Shown: positions 41,942-50,316 of the stretch, one piece after another
Layout of the letters: every line of letters begins with the position of its first letter
Position numbering within the stretch: position 1 is the stretch's first letter
NCBI RefSeq assembly: GCF_003231275.1
Contig: NZ_QKVL01000038.1
Span: forward strand, 1 to 54,205
Origin: Pseudomonas huaxiensis
Lineage (GTDB): Bacteria > Pseudomonadota > Gammaproteobacteria > Pseudomonadales > Pseudomonadaceae
Reading direction: 5' to 3'
Length of the DNA: 54,205 nt
Notes under the pieces: model-generated
Told to the model about the DNA's origin: nothing
The model's input: the letters and a program-made list of their open reading frames with translations, nothing else
Database searches by the model: none
Translations under genes and position numbers: made by a program

Positions 41942-42226
41942 TCAAGCGTGCTGCAGACGCGTGATGGGAGGATGGCTTCGTTGCTCAGCTTGCCAGAGGT
42001 CATAAGCGGCTTGCATGGCCAGCCACATACGGGCGGTGCTGATACCGGCAAGCTCCAGGCGGTGAGCCAAGTCGGCGGATACAGCGGCGCGACCATTCAG
42101 TACCGTCGATAACTGGCCGCGGGAATAGCCCAGATGATGTGCCAGGTCGGTAATGCTCATGTTGAGCGCCGGGAGCACGTCACAACGAAGCGACTCGCCC
42201 GGGTGGGGAGGGTTATGCAGGGGCAT
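41942..42226 (-). CDS. higA: HigA-family antitoxin (XRE HTH)
   Basis: 94 aa from the ATG at 42226 behind AGGAGG. Opens PLHNPPHPGESLRCDVLPALNMS, the HigA signature, followed by an HTH (ITDLAHHLGYSRGQLSTVLNG). Binds and neutralises HigB and represses the operon. 10-bp gap from higB. Confidence 0.93.
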   Translation of the reverse strand: MPLHNPPHPGESLRCDVLPALNMSITDLAHHLGYSRGQLSTVLNGRAAVSADLAHRLELAGISTARMWLAMQAAYDLWQAEQRSHPPITRLQHA

Positions 42227-42236
42227 TGAAAGCCTC

Positions 42237-42515
42237 CTAATGATAATCAAGGTAATCGACCAGCTCGACGTGGCCTGCGCAAAAGCGAAAGACCAGCCGC
42301 CAGTTGCCAGACACATTGACCGCCCAGTAGCCGGCATATTTGCCCTGCAGAGGGTGAAGTCGATTGCCTGGCTGGTCCATATCACCTGGACTCTGGGCCT
42401 GTTCCAGAAACGCCAGAAGGCGAATCAGTCGAACTGCATGATCCTGACGTACCCCGGATGTATCGCCCCGAAGGTACAGCGCTCTCAGGCCTTTGTGCCT
42501 GAAGCCTGTGATCAT
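42237..42515 (-). CDS. higB: HigB-family toxin (RelE-like mRNA interferase)
   Basis: 92 aa. Features: FRHKGLRALYLRG at the N-terminus and NRLHPLQGKYAGYWAVNVSGNWRLVFRF, the HigB/RelE core, with a final DYLDYH. Cleaves mRNA at the ribosome. Toxin-first order is normal for HigBA. The ATG overlaps the stop of an upstream short ORF (ATGA). Confidence 0.92.
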   Translation of the reverse strand: MITGFRHKGLRALYLRGDTSGVRQDHAVRLIRLLAFLEQAQSPGDMDQPGNRLHPLQGKYAGYWAVNVSGNWRLVFRFCAGHVELVDYLDYH

Positions 42516-42574
42516 TGGAATTCAGTGTAAGGCCACACCTTACACCGATCAAGGGCAGAAATATTCGTGGACAT
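42512..42574 (-). CDS. 20-codon leader ORF coupled to higB
   Basis: ATG at 42574 behind AGGAG at 6-base spacing; ends in TGA overlapping the higB ATG. The reading frame runs straight through the operator palindrome. No family is recognisable. It may be a leader peptide or the remnant of a longer gene. Confidence 0.45.
   Translation of the reverse strand: MSTNISALDRCKVWPYTEFQ
42525..42545. promoter_or_regulatory. probable HigA operator
   Basis: GTGTAAGG and CCTTACAC with a CCACA spacer, a perfect 8-bp inverted repeat ending 10 bp before the higB ATG. It fits HigA autoregulation; binding is not shown. Confidence 0.65.
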
Positions 42575-42607
42575 TACGAGCTCCTGAGGGAGAGGGAAGT
42601 GGCATCG

Positions 42608-42727
42608 TCGCTACGGGATAGCGAGTGCCCGCGAAGAGATGCGGTGCGGACGGGGTGGCCATGACGCTAGAGCGAAACGCAGCTTTGAAGACCGGGGCTG
42701 CCTGGGTGGGGACTGACCAACGTCAGT
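42608..42727 (-). promoter_or_regulatory. structured 5' UTR element, copy 4 (radC-motif-like)
   Basis: Upstream of the higBA leader ORF. Plus-strand order: TCGCTA/TAGCGA (42608-42624), core stem GCAGC/GCTGC with TTTGAAGA in the loop (42679-42701), CTGGG, then ACTGAC/GTCAGT (42712-42727). The remaining bases to 42926 contain no gene that I can support. Confidence 0.55.
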
Positions 42728-42926
42728 AGCACCTGGCCCGAGAATGAAGGGGAGGAGAGAAGGTGTCGTGGATGTATGCGTACTGCCTGGCGCCCCTATA
42801 CCGGTAGCATCGCCATGTGCCGCGCCAGCGGGCCTCAGTGAGCCTCGGCGGACATTGAATGGTGGTGCGACCTGGGGGCGCTCGATTTCGGGCGGTGGGT
42901 GGCCACCGCCCTGATGCTGGATATGT

Positions 42927-43319
42927 TCAGCCTTCGCTGGAACTGTCCGTAGCAGGTTTGGCGGCGATTGTAATTCCGTCGAGCCGATAGGGAAGGATGC
43001 CCACACGACGTGCTTCGATCTTGAAGGTCACTCTGACGTTCTCTTCGTCATCCTGCCATTCGTCACGCACGGTTCGTCCCTCGACAAGTACACGCATGCC
43101 TTTCTGGTACAGGGTGCTCCAGCGCTCTGCATCCTTGTGCCAGATTTCGACGGGCGCCCAGTAGCCCCCACGGTCCTCATAACCATCCTTCACCGGGACA
43201 GGGTTGTCGAAGTAGACGTTGAGACGCAGCAGGTGCCGAGGCTCACCGTTACCTTGCCCGAAGCTACGGTGCTCCGGCACTGAGCCAATATTCCCTTCAC
43301 CGAAAAAATGAGTGCTCAT
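42927..43319 (-). CDS. ssb: single-stranded DNA-binding protein
   Basis: 130 aa from the ATG at 43319; upstream residues of the longer frame are DUF3158 overlap. An OB-fold pattern is visible: LLRLNVYFDNPV, KGMRVLVEGRTVRDEW and VRVTFKIEARRVGIL. It lacks the long acidic tail of chromosomal SSB. It would coat element DNA during transfer and replication. ATGA overlap with DUF3158. Confidence 0.85.
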   Translation of the reverse strand: MSTHFFGEGNIGSVPEHRSFGQGNGEPRHLLRLNVYFDNPVPVKDGYEDRGGYWAPVEIWHKDAERWSTLYQKGMRVLVEGRTVRDEWQDDEENVRVTFKIEARRVGILPYRLDGITIAAKPATDSSSEG

Positions 43320-43834
43320 TGGTGTTTTCCCTTCGTTGGAATGGAGTCGTGGGTGAGCCGCCGGACGAGCACGGCCTCCGCGTGACCAGCTTTGTTGGCG
43401 CATTCCTCAGCTTGCTTTGCCATGGTGTGAGCCAAGCTGATGAGCATGTTGAGGTGGATGCGATGCAGTTCCAGGTCGTAGAGATCGACCAGCAGTTCCT
43501 GGGGCGTCGATGGGCTGGCGATCAACTGTTCCCACAGACCCACGCCCATCGCGCTGCGATCGAGATTGCGCCAGCGCAGAAACACGGTCCCCGCTTCAGT
43601 CGCCTGCTGGGCCAGTTGAACGGGTAGGAGACTGAATGGTGCGGAACGGGCCTGCGCCAGTACTCGTCTTGCTGAAAGACGAATCAGGTCGTCCCGTAAC
43701 TGTCGACATTGACTGGCCCAGCCTTCCAGACCTCTTTTACCTTTAAAAGGTTGTAAAAGGCCTTTTAGGGAGGCTGTCTGTGCCAGAACATCAAAGTCTT
43801 CCTGGGTAAGCGGTATGAATGACAAGACCTTCAT
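43316..43834 (-). CDS. DUF3158 family protein
   Basis: 172 aa, mainly helical, with LQPFKGKRGLEGWASQCRQLRDDLIRL typical of the family. A conserved member of the ICE maintenance operon; function unknown. 4-base overlaps on both sides. Confidence 0.85.
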   Translation of the reverse strand: MKVLSFIPLTQEDFDVLAQTASLKGLLQPFKGKRGLEGWASQCRQLRDDLIRLSARRVLAQARSAPFSLLPVQLAQQATEAGTVFLRWRNLDRSAMGVGLWEQLIASPSTPQELLVDLYDLELHRIHLNMLISLAHTMAKQAEECANKAGHAEAVLVRRLTHDSIPTKGKHQ

Positions 43835-44616
43835 TGAGGATCCTCCTCACCTAGCACCGCCTCTTTGCTTTCGTCACCCAAAGATGAGTTCGGTGTTTTG
43901 TCGGCAACCTCACCAGCCATTTCAGGGACAACTGTGCGCTCAGAGCCGTTACGCCGAACGATAGGCGGAGCAAACCGCGATCGCCGCGTTCCCTCCAGGA
44001 CGTCGTGCGCCAGCTCTCCGAACTTCTCTCGCGCCGATCGCGCCGCTGCATTATTGGCAGCGAAATCATCGCGCTGGGTGCCAGAAAATTTGTATTGCTG
44101 GGCCAGGCTGAAGAGGCTGCGGAGCGCATGAGCCCCTTCATCCAGCCATCGTTCAAGGGTGTGCCTGTCGATGAGGGCGGTGTGATGGGCCAGGATCAGT
44201 CGTCGGGCGAGGTCGTCGAAGTCAGCCAGAAGATAAACTGCGGCGAAGCCCAGTTGAGCGTTGATAAAAAGCGGCAGGGAGACAGGTTGAACATTCAGGT
44301 TCTCGCCAAGGCTCAATGCCCTGGGAATGTCTGCAAGCACGAGATCGACTTGCTCGCGCAGTTGCTGCAGTCGGGCTTTCGTGTCTTCCAGTTTGGCTTC
44401 TATACGAAGCATCCAGTTGTCAGAGTAGGGATCGTCCTGCTCTGCGCCGCGCTTCATCTTGTTCATGATCGCGAGAAACCCGTTCAAGCCGATGATGGCG
44501 GCGCGACCGTCACCCGATGCTCGCCCATGCCAGATACGTGAGGCATGGTGGGTGTGAAGGGTTAGCTGCATGCTGCTGCGCAATGCGCCCAGGTTCAGTT
44601 GCAGGTCATTGCTCAT
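43831..44616 (-). CDS. ICE protein, PFL_4669 family (TIGR03761)
   Basis: 261 aa from the ATG at 44616; a GTG at 44646 is less likely. The pattern LTLHTHHASRIWHGRA, then GRAAIIGLNGFLAIMNKMKRGA, is the family signature. Conserved in the replication block; biochemical role unknown. Confidence 0.88.
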   Translation of the reverse strand: MSNDLQLNLGALRSSMQLTLHTHHASRIWHGRASGDGRAAIIGLNGFLAIMNKMKRGAEQDDPYSDNWMLRIEAKLEDTKARLQQLREQVDLVLADIPRALSLGENLNVQPVSLPLFINAQLGFAAVYLLADFDDLARRLILAHHTALIDRHTLERWLDEGAHALRSLFSLAQQYKFSGTQRDDFAANNAAARSAREKFGELAHDVLEGTRRSRFAPPIVRRNGSERTVVPEMAGEVADKTPNSSLGDESKEAVLGEEDPQ

Positions 44617-44786
44617 GGTGGGTGCTCTTGTGGAAGAGATGAGCACACAGGGTCGAGTTACCGATACCCGTTGTCAGTGATCAAACCGAACGGTGTCGGG
44701 GCCTGATTCTGATGGCTCTCGGTAATGCTCGGGTATGGCGCAAGCGGGTGATCGGAAACCTATCCCCAGGGGATAGATCAGCCCGC

Positions 44787-45962
44787 TCAGCCAGAAGGCA
44801 GGGCAGGGGTCGGTTGAGTGCCGATGTTGAGCATCGCGCGAAGCTGGGCCAGGTAAGCGCGAGCGAGCGTTGGTTGCTGGCGCTTTGTGTCATGCCTTTG
44901 GCGTGGTGGGGCCAAGACTGTGAGGGTGGAGGCTGCGGGCGATTGCTGCCTGGCGGCCCAAGGTTTGAACTCGCCGCGCAACGCCTTCTGCAGGAGGCCA
45001 TATAAATATCCCGCCGGGCTACGAACCTGCTGCTTTTGGCATCTGACCGACCATTCGTCCAGCACGGCTTGTCGCAGGTTGCCCGGCACCTTGGACATCG
45101 TGGTCTTGATCTGCGATTGCTGATCGACCTTCAACTGGATGAACAACGCCGGATACCGTAGTGGTTGTGCCAGCTCGGGCTGTTCGAGCGGTTCCGTACT
45201 TAGCTTTTTCTTGTCTTTTAAAGTACTACGGTTCGACTTCGGATTCAGATCGTGCGGGGTGGAAGCCTTGGCCCTGAGGGTGTTTGGTGTGTACCGCGGT
45301 CGAGCGTCCTGTGGATAGGAGTCCGGCGCAGTGACTTCGGAATTAGCAACATGCACCACAGTGGGCGTGTGCTGGTCGATTACGTCGTGAGCTTGACCAG
45401 TCAATCGCCTTAGCTCTTCCGGCAGATCGATGATGTTGAATAGAGGGTCCAGCAAGATGTCCTGAACAACTTGGCGAGCCACTCGTTGTACCGCCTTGCT
45501 CGCGTGCTTTAGAGAATGACAGACCAGCGTCAGGTAGGAGGGGTCCAGCTTCGTGGCTTCATAAGGTGTGAGTGGATAATCGTGGAGCACGTAGAGGTTG
45601 GTGAGCATGCGGCCTGTCTTCTTGTCTCGACGTTTCTGAAACAATGTCATCCATCGGCTGAGCCGTAGTAGGGTGAGGGCTCGCGCGATGGTTTCATGTG
45701 ACGCTTTCGCGCCGCAGGGCATGGTTGTCATGTAGGGCTGCAACTGCTCGTAGGTGGGCAGCGGTGATATGCCTTCGCTTGCCAGCGTCATGCGAAAGAG
45801 CTGCCATGCATTGCGTTCCAACGGTGTCAGTCGATTATCGGTGAACAGCTGTCGAGGCACTGGTCCGTGAGTGTCACCGCTGTACAGCAGTCCCTCGTTG
45901 AGTAGCGGACGGGTGTGAGGTGGCGCGAAAAGGTCACAGGTAGCAGAGGCTTGTTCAGTCAT
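44787..45962 (-). CDS. STY4528-family replication-region protein
   Basis: 391 aa. Residues 20-130 look like a winged-helix replication-initiator-type domain (RLTPLERNAWQLFRMTL, HETIARALTLLRLSRW), followed by a basic, low-complexity linker and a helical C-terminus. Known in pathogenicity-island replication regions; likely binds DNA. Starts in an ATGA overlap with DUF2857. Nothing else is seen in the 170-bp gap to the PFL_4669 gene. Confidence 0.85.
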   Translation of the reverse strand: MTEQASATCDLFAPPHTRPLLNEGLLYSGDTHGPVPRQLFTDNRLTPLERNAWQLFRMTLASEGISPLPTYEQLQPYMTTMPCGAKASHETIARALTLLRLSRWMTLFQKRRDKKTGRMLTNLYVLHDYPLTPYEATKLDPSYLTLVCHSLKHASKAVQRVARQVVQDILLDPLFNIIDLPEELRRLTGQAHDVIDQHTPTVVHVANSEVTAPDSYPQDARPRYTPNTLRAKASTPHDLNPKSNRSTLKDKKKLSTEPLEQPELAQPLRYPALFIQLKVDQQSQIKTTMSKVPGNLRQAVLDEWSVRCQKQQVRSPAGYLYGLLQKALRGEFKPWAARQQSPAASTLTVLAPPRQRHDTKRQQPTLARAYLAQLRAMLNIGTQPTPALPSG

Positions 45963-46525
45963 GATTTCACCAGCCCTTCGTCAATCCAGCTGCGAACGGT
46001 CGCCCAGATCACCGACGCCGGGTGCCCGAGGATCTCGGCCAGGTCCAGAGTGAGGGCGAGCAGAGCCAAGTCATCGTTGATTGCAATGCGGCGCGCATCG
46101 AACTCCGGCTTCCAGGCTTCCCAGAGCTCGGTGTCTTGGGCTTCGCTCAGCACAGGGTGTCGACCTTTGCGCTTGGGCAGGCCCAGGATGTCTCGTCGTA
46201 GCGCAATTTCCTGATGGGTGAGGCCATAGAAGCCTGCCACCATTTCTGTGCTCGCCCCCAAGCGAAGCATGCGGTCGACATTGGCGATCTCCTGCTCAAC
46301 ATTATCCAGTTGTCGAAGCAGGCGACGAAGCACCTCATGGTTCACTGTTACGGTGCACCAGGACACCGATGCGTTGAGCAGTACGCTGACTTGAGAGGGC
46401 TCCTTCAGCGCAGCCAGATCATCATCGTCGAAGCCCATGGCTTTGCATCGTCGCAGCTGGCCATTGCGCATGTCGTGCAACGCTTGTGCGATCACGGCTT
46501 GATTCAAGGGATGCGGTGAAGACAT
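45959..46525 (-). CDS. DUF2857 family protein
   Basis: 188 aa behind AGGAGG. A helical N-terminus, a putative HTH (TEMVAGFYGLTHQEIALRRDIL) and KRKGRHPVLSEAQDTELWE are family features, consistent with FlhC-like transcriptional activators seen on ICEs. Possible regulator of transfer genes. Confidence 0.85.
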   Translation of the reverse strand: MSSPHPLNQAVIAQALHDMRNGQLRRCKAMGFDDDDLAALKEPSQVSVLLNASVSWCTVTVNHEVLRRLLRQLDNVEQEIANVDRMLRLGASTEMVAGFYGLTHQEIALRRDILGLPKRKGRHPVLSEAQDTELWEAWKPEFDARRIAINDDLALLALTLDLAEILGHPASVIWATVRSWIDEGLVKS

Positions 46526-46540
46526 CTGAACCTCCTGGCA

Positions 46541-48004
46541 TCAGTACATCGAATCGTTGCCCAACTCCTTCAGACGGCGTGCAAGTCGGATCAGTTGGAA
46601 CAGTTTGAGCAGATCTGGATCACTCAGGCGTTGAGTACCGCTAGACGGATCAGGCTCTCCCAGGAGCAGTTGCACCAGCGGTGTTGGCGTGGTCGAGTTC
46701 AATGAGGAAATGAACGCAAGCAGAGGGCTTTGAGAGGCGCCAGCGCTGCACTGCACGCCGATGCCGCGGTCTGTTATCGCCATGTGCTCGCGCTGTTCAC
46801 CTGCCAATTCAAAAGCCATTTGGCCGGTCAGCTCGCGCAGCCGTGCTGGTTGGTCGACACCTGGAGGTAATGGCCATATCGACTCGAATACATCGGGTGA
46901 AGACCCTTCAGCTCCCGTGTGGCTGGAGACCAACTGTTCAATGGAGTCGTGGCGGGGTGGGGGCGGGGTATTCGCGGTGGATAGGTCAGTGGTTCCGCAC
47001 ACGCTGGGCAGGGCTGGTGCCGGAAGCGCAGTGCCTTGTGGAAGCTGACCACCCGCAAGTACGGAGGGTGCTGGCTCGGGAGGCTCGGGGTGTTGGTGCA
47101 ACGCTGTCTGCCGAGCTTCGTTGGTCTTCAGGTCGAAATTGAGGATGTCGTAATCGATCCCCAGTGAGTCAGCCATCCGCCCGACGAGTTCGTCTTGAAG
47201 TCGCTGCTGCAAAAAGCCCGAGAGGTCACCGTCGAACTGCGCCAGCACTTCCTGAAATAGCTCCGTGAAGTCAACATTGGCCGCTCTGCCCTTGGCATGT
47301 TCATCCCAGATACGGTGTCCGGCATTACGCAGTACCGCAAGTTTCTCGACTTGATGTCGACCAAGCCCCGAGAATAAAAGTTTGGGTATGCACGGCAGCA
47401 GGTACTGAACCGCTTCGCGCATTCGGCTTACGTGAGATTGCGGGGTAGGGTAGCCATCCGCCGTCAGGCGCCTTGCGAGTTCGGACTGGGAAAGGGCTTT
47501 GCCACACTCACTTTCATAAAGCGCACTGGCATCTTCGACGCCCAAGGCGCGCTCAATGAAGGTCAGGTGGCCGCGCATGTCGTTTTCCGCCAGGTGCCCT
47601 GTTAACACCACGATGTCGCCGCGTGCTGGCCATGGCCGGAGCAAGCAGGATATGCGGAAGAAACGCTCCTCCTTCGTTTCGGTCCATAGCTCTCGCAAGA
47701 TGCTCAGCCGTGTTGTCCCGCCGCTATAAATCCTGAAGCCAGACTCGCCTGGACGCTGCGTTATCCCAGGGGGGGCATCCAGACCGCGTTCGCGGATAGA
47801 GGCCTTAATTTCCTCATACTTGGGGTTGCGGATCTTTCTTGGGTTCCGGTCGTATGGCAGCAGTTGATCCAACGTCACGCTTACGGGCCTGTCCGCTAAA
47901 GGACTCTTCAGCTCAACATCATTCTGACCGGAGTGCTGGAACACTTCTGCTTTGAGCAAGGCTGTTAGCGAAGCGTCTGTCTCATCACTGCTGGAGATCG
48001 CCAT
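46541..48004 (-). CDS. parB: ICE ParB-family protein (TIGR03764)
   Basis: 487 aa from the ATG at 48004 (AAGGA 8 bases before it). ParB N-terminal nuclease/CTPase-like region: LLPYDRNPRKIRNPKYEEIKASI and IYSGGTTRLSIL; HTH near 170-200 (SQSELARRLTADGYPTPQSHVSR). C-terminal half is low-complexity. Start lies 20 bases inside parA. Acts with ParA in element stability. Confidence 0.9.
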   Translation of the reverse strand: MAISSSDETDASLTALLKAEVFQHSGQNDVELKSPLADRPVSVTLDQLLPYDRNPRKIRNPKYEEIKASIRERGLDAPPGITQRPGESGFRIYSGGTTRLSILRELWTETKEERFFRISCLLRPWPARGDIVVLTGHLAENDMRGHLTFIERALGVEDASALYESECGKALSQSELARRLTADGYPTPQSHVSRMREAVQYLLPCIPKLLFSGLGRHQVEKLAVLRNAGHRIWDEHAKGRAANVDFTELFQEVLAQFDGDLSGFLQQRLQDELVGRMADSLGIDYDILNFDLKTNEARQTALHQHPEPPEPAPSVLAGGQLPQGTALPAPALPSVCGTTDLSTANTPPPPRHDSIEQLVSSHTGAEGSSPDVFESIWPLPPGVDQPARLRELTGQMAFELAGEQREHMAITDRGIGVQCSAGASQSPLLAFISSLNSTTPTPLVQLLLGEPDPSSGTQRLSDPDLLKLFQLIRLARRLKELGNDSMY

Positions 48005-48851
48005 GCCCGCCATCCTTTTTGCCTGTGTCTGTAACGGCTTCGAACCGTTGCCGCCAATGCGGGAACAGCTCGATACAGAGGTCCCTGAAAGTATCCAGTG
48101 CAGCAGGTGCTTTACGCTTCCAGGGTTTCCTGGGTTCTATGTAATGCGCCGGCAGGCGCTCGCTTGCCGAAACGGGGTACGCCTGGACCGCAGGGATGAG
48201 TGTGTCGAGTATTTGGATCTCCATTTCCTGTTCGAAAACTTGTCGTAGGGCGTGTTGTACGGCACGGGCGTTGCGCGAGATTGCAGGTACACGATTGAGC
48301 AGCAACTGAAGAGTCGGTGGTTCAACACCTAGCGCTCGGAATGGCTGCATATCATGCATTAGTTGCACCGTGCCCCGGCGAAGCTCTCGTGCTGCGAGAA
48401 TCTCCGGTGTCACGGGCGACACCGCACGATCTGCCGCGAGCACTGCGGACTCAAGTAGGACACTGCGAGCGCCCTGCGTATCGATGATGATGAGGTCGTA
48501 ATGAGCTTGGAATATCTGCAGTTGCCCTCTGAGTCTCAAGCGGCCATCGGGTGCATGCATCAGCAGCGTGTTGAGCTGGCCTTGAGCATCATTTGATAGA
48601 ACCAGGTCGAGTCTTGGGATTATGGTTTTCGAAACGAGGCGTTTCATGTCGCACTCGTTGAGTGCGAGCATTTCATAGATGCCGGCGGGAGCCTGGAGGC
48701 TGAGCGGAAAATAGCTCGAGAGTGTTGGTTGAGTATCGAGGTCCATGAGCAGAACCCGCAAACCCGCGTCGGCCGCTAGAGCACCCAGATTAACGGCGAT
48801 GGTGGTTTTTCCAACACCGCCCTTGGTCGAGAGAATCACCAGTACAGTCAT
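47985..48851 (-). CDS. parA: ParA/Soj-family ATPase
   Basis: 288 aa from the ATG at 48851 (GGGAG before it). Deviant Walker A KGGVGKTT near residues 10-17, then LLMDLDTQPTL and LIIIDTQG. Known role: partition or stability of excised ICE (SoJ in PAPI-1). No DnaB-like helicase gene lies between parA and parB, where it is found in some relatives. Confidence 0.93.
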   Translation of the reverse strand: MTVLVILSTKGGVGKTTIAVNLGALAADAGLRVLLMDLDTQPTLSSYFPLSLQAPAGIYEMLALNECDMKRLVSKTIIPRLDLVLSNDAQGQLNTLLMHAPDGRLRLRGQLQIFQAHYDLIIIDTQGARSVLLESAVLAADRAVSPVTPEILAARELRRGTVQLMHDMQPFRALGVEPPTLQLLLNRVPAISRNARAVQHALRQVFEQEMEIQILDTLIPAVQAYPVSASERLPAHYIEPRKPWKRKAPAALDTFRDLCIELFPHWRQRFEAVTDTGKKDGGHGDLQQ

Positions 48852-48861
48852 GCTCACTCCC

Positions 48862-49080
48862 TCAGACCCTGTCTTTCAGGCGCTCGCTAACCCAGTGGGC
48901 GATTTCGGCTGAATCCCAGCCAATGGCGCGTATGCCGATGCGTAGCGGACGAGGGAATCGATCGAGTTTGATAAGGTTGTAGATGTGCGTACGTTTGAAG
49001 CCGACGGTCTTTTCAACCTCAGCAAGGCGCATAATTCGGTGCTCTGGTTCAACAACCTGGATCATGCTTTCTGTGGTCAT
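48862..49080 (-). CDS. alpA: AlpA-family DNA-binding regulator
   Basis: 72 aa from the ATG at 49080 behind AAGGAG; the longer frame lacks a ribosome site. HTH: RLAEVEKTVGFKRTHIYNLIK, and PRPLRIGIRAIGWDSAEI typical of AlpA/excisionase-like proteins. Probably controls ICE excision or integrase expression. First gene of the minus-strand maintenance operon. Confidence 0.9.
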   Translation of the reverse strand: MTTESMIQVVEPEHRIMRLAEVEKTVGFKRTHIYNLIKLDRFPRPLRIGIRAIGWDSAEIAHWVSERLKDRV

Positions 49081-49386
49081 ACGACACTCCTTGGCCCTCA
49101 CTGGGCGCCACTGTGGGATGTGTCGGGTATTCAACGCTGATGGTTTGGAACCACCATCGACAATGCGCGATACCCGTTGACCCGTTTTCCTGGAAAGCTC
49201 ACGGGGTTTATCGCATTGCAGTTGAATCGACCTGCTGTGAACAACATTCGAATGAGATTGAGTCCTTTTGTACAGACCGATCTGGTCTCAACCAATGGAC
49301 AGAACGCAACAGCCCTAAGACGTCGCCCTCGGAACTTCGTTGTTTGCGAAGCGATGGCCTCGAGTGATGCACAGAAGGTCAGACGC
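49081..49386. promoter_or_regulatory. alpA upstream region with cruciform
   Basis: 306 bp between alpA and the LysR gene. It holds an outer stem CGGGTAT/ATACCCG (49124-49130 and 49170-49176) around an inner GATGGT/ACCATC (49139-49158) with GGTT/AACC inside it. The nested palindromes are candidates for a repressor site at the start of the ICE maintenance operon. The rest shows nothing. Confidence 0.5.
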
Positions 49387-50316
49387 TCACTCGATTTTGC
49401 ATCCTCTTGAGTGAGGCGTAGGTTGATGCTCGGCCGCTACGGCCATTGCGCGTTCTATGAAGCGGCTGATGTGCGGCGGAGAAGTTTGGAGTGATGGGCT
49501 TAGCACATAAGTTGTCAGGTAGGTTGGCTGGCCGGCTAAAGGTCGCGTGACAATGTCCCTCGCATCACGTAGCGCCATTTCCTGCTCACAGACCAGGCCT
49601 ACCCCATAGCCAGCGGTAATCAGCGTTATCATCAGCTCCAAGCTTTCTACGCTCTCCACCACATTAGGTGGGCAGCCTATCGCGTCGATTAGCTCATCGG
49701 TTTTATGGCTGATGCTGGTACGGCTACGCGGCAGGAAACGGACCATTGGATAGTCCAATGCCTCTGCCAAGGGTACGTAGGCGTACTCCAGCAAAGGGTG
49801 TCTTGGTGGCATGGCAACCACCAGTTGCGTTCTCCACAATGCCTTGGCCTGGATACCTTCTGGCACCGTACTCGTACCGCAGAAACCTATGTCGTAGAGG
49901 TCTTGGGTGAGTCCTCTCAACTGATCGACCAAGGGCATTTCAAAAAGCCGGATTTCGATATCAGGTTCTTGTTCTCTACTCAGAGCCAGTATCGAAGCCA
50001 AGCGGTTGGGGAAAATTGCGTCTGACAGTGCGACGCGCAGAGTGCTTCGATGCCCAGAAGCAACTGCCTCAACGCTTCTGCGTGCTTGCTCCACCGCGGT
50101 AAAAATTCGAGGGACGGTTTCCAGCAACGCTCGCCCTGCTGAGGTCAGTCGCGTACCTCTGACACAACGATCAAACAAGACAGCGCCAAGATCAGATTCA
50201 AGATCCTTGATGCTGCGAGATAGGGGTGATTGTTCGATGTGGAGGCGTTCAGCCGCGCGGGCAAAATGTAGCTCTTCAGCTACCGCCAGAAAACGGTGTA
50301 GATGGCGTAAATCCAT
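49387..50316 (-). CDS. LysR-type transcriptional regulator
   Basis: 309 aa. N-terminal winged HTH: MDLRHLHRFLAVAEELHFARAAERLHIEQSPLSRSIKDLE, in two segments (RHLHRFLAVAEELHFARAA, LSRSIKDLESDLGAVLFDR), and a periplasmic-binding-like effector domain (STLRVALSDAIF...IEIRLFE). It is probably autoregulated from 50317 upward, but no divergent target gene is visible. Confidence 0.92.
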   Translation of the reverse strand: MDLRHLHRFLAVAEELHFARAAERLHIEQSPLSRSIKDLESDLGAVLFDRCVRGTRLTSAGRALLETVPRIFTAVEQARRSVEAVASGHRSTLRVALSDAIFPNRLASILALSREQEPDIEIRLFEMPLVDQLRGLTQDLYDIGFCGTSTVPEGIQAKALWRTQLVVAMPPRHPLLEYAYVPLAEALDYPMVRFLPRSRTSISHKTDELIDAIGCPPNVVESVESLELMITLITAGYGVGLVCEQEMALRDARDIVTRPLAGQPTYLTTYVLSPSLQTSPPHISRFIERAMAVAAEHQPTPHSRGCKIE

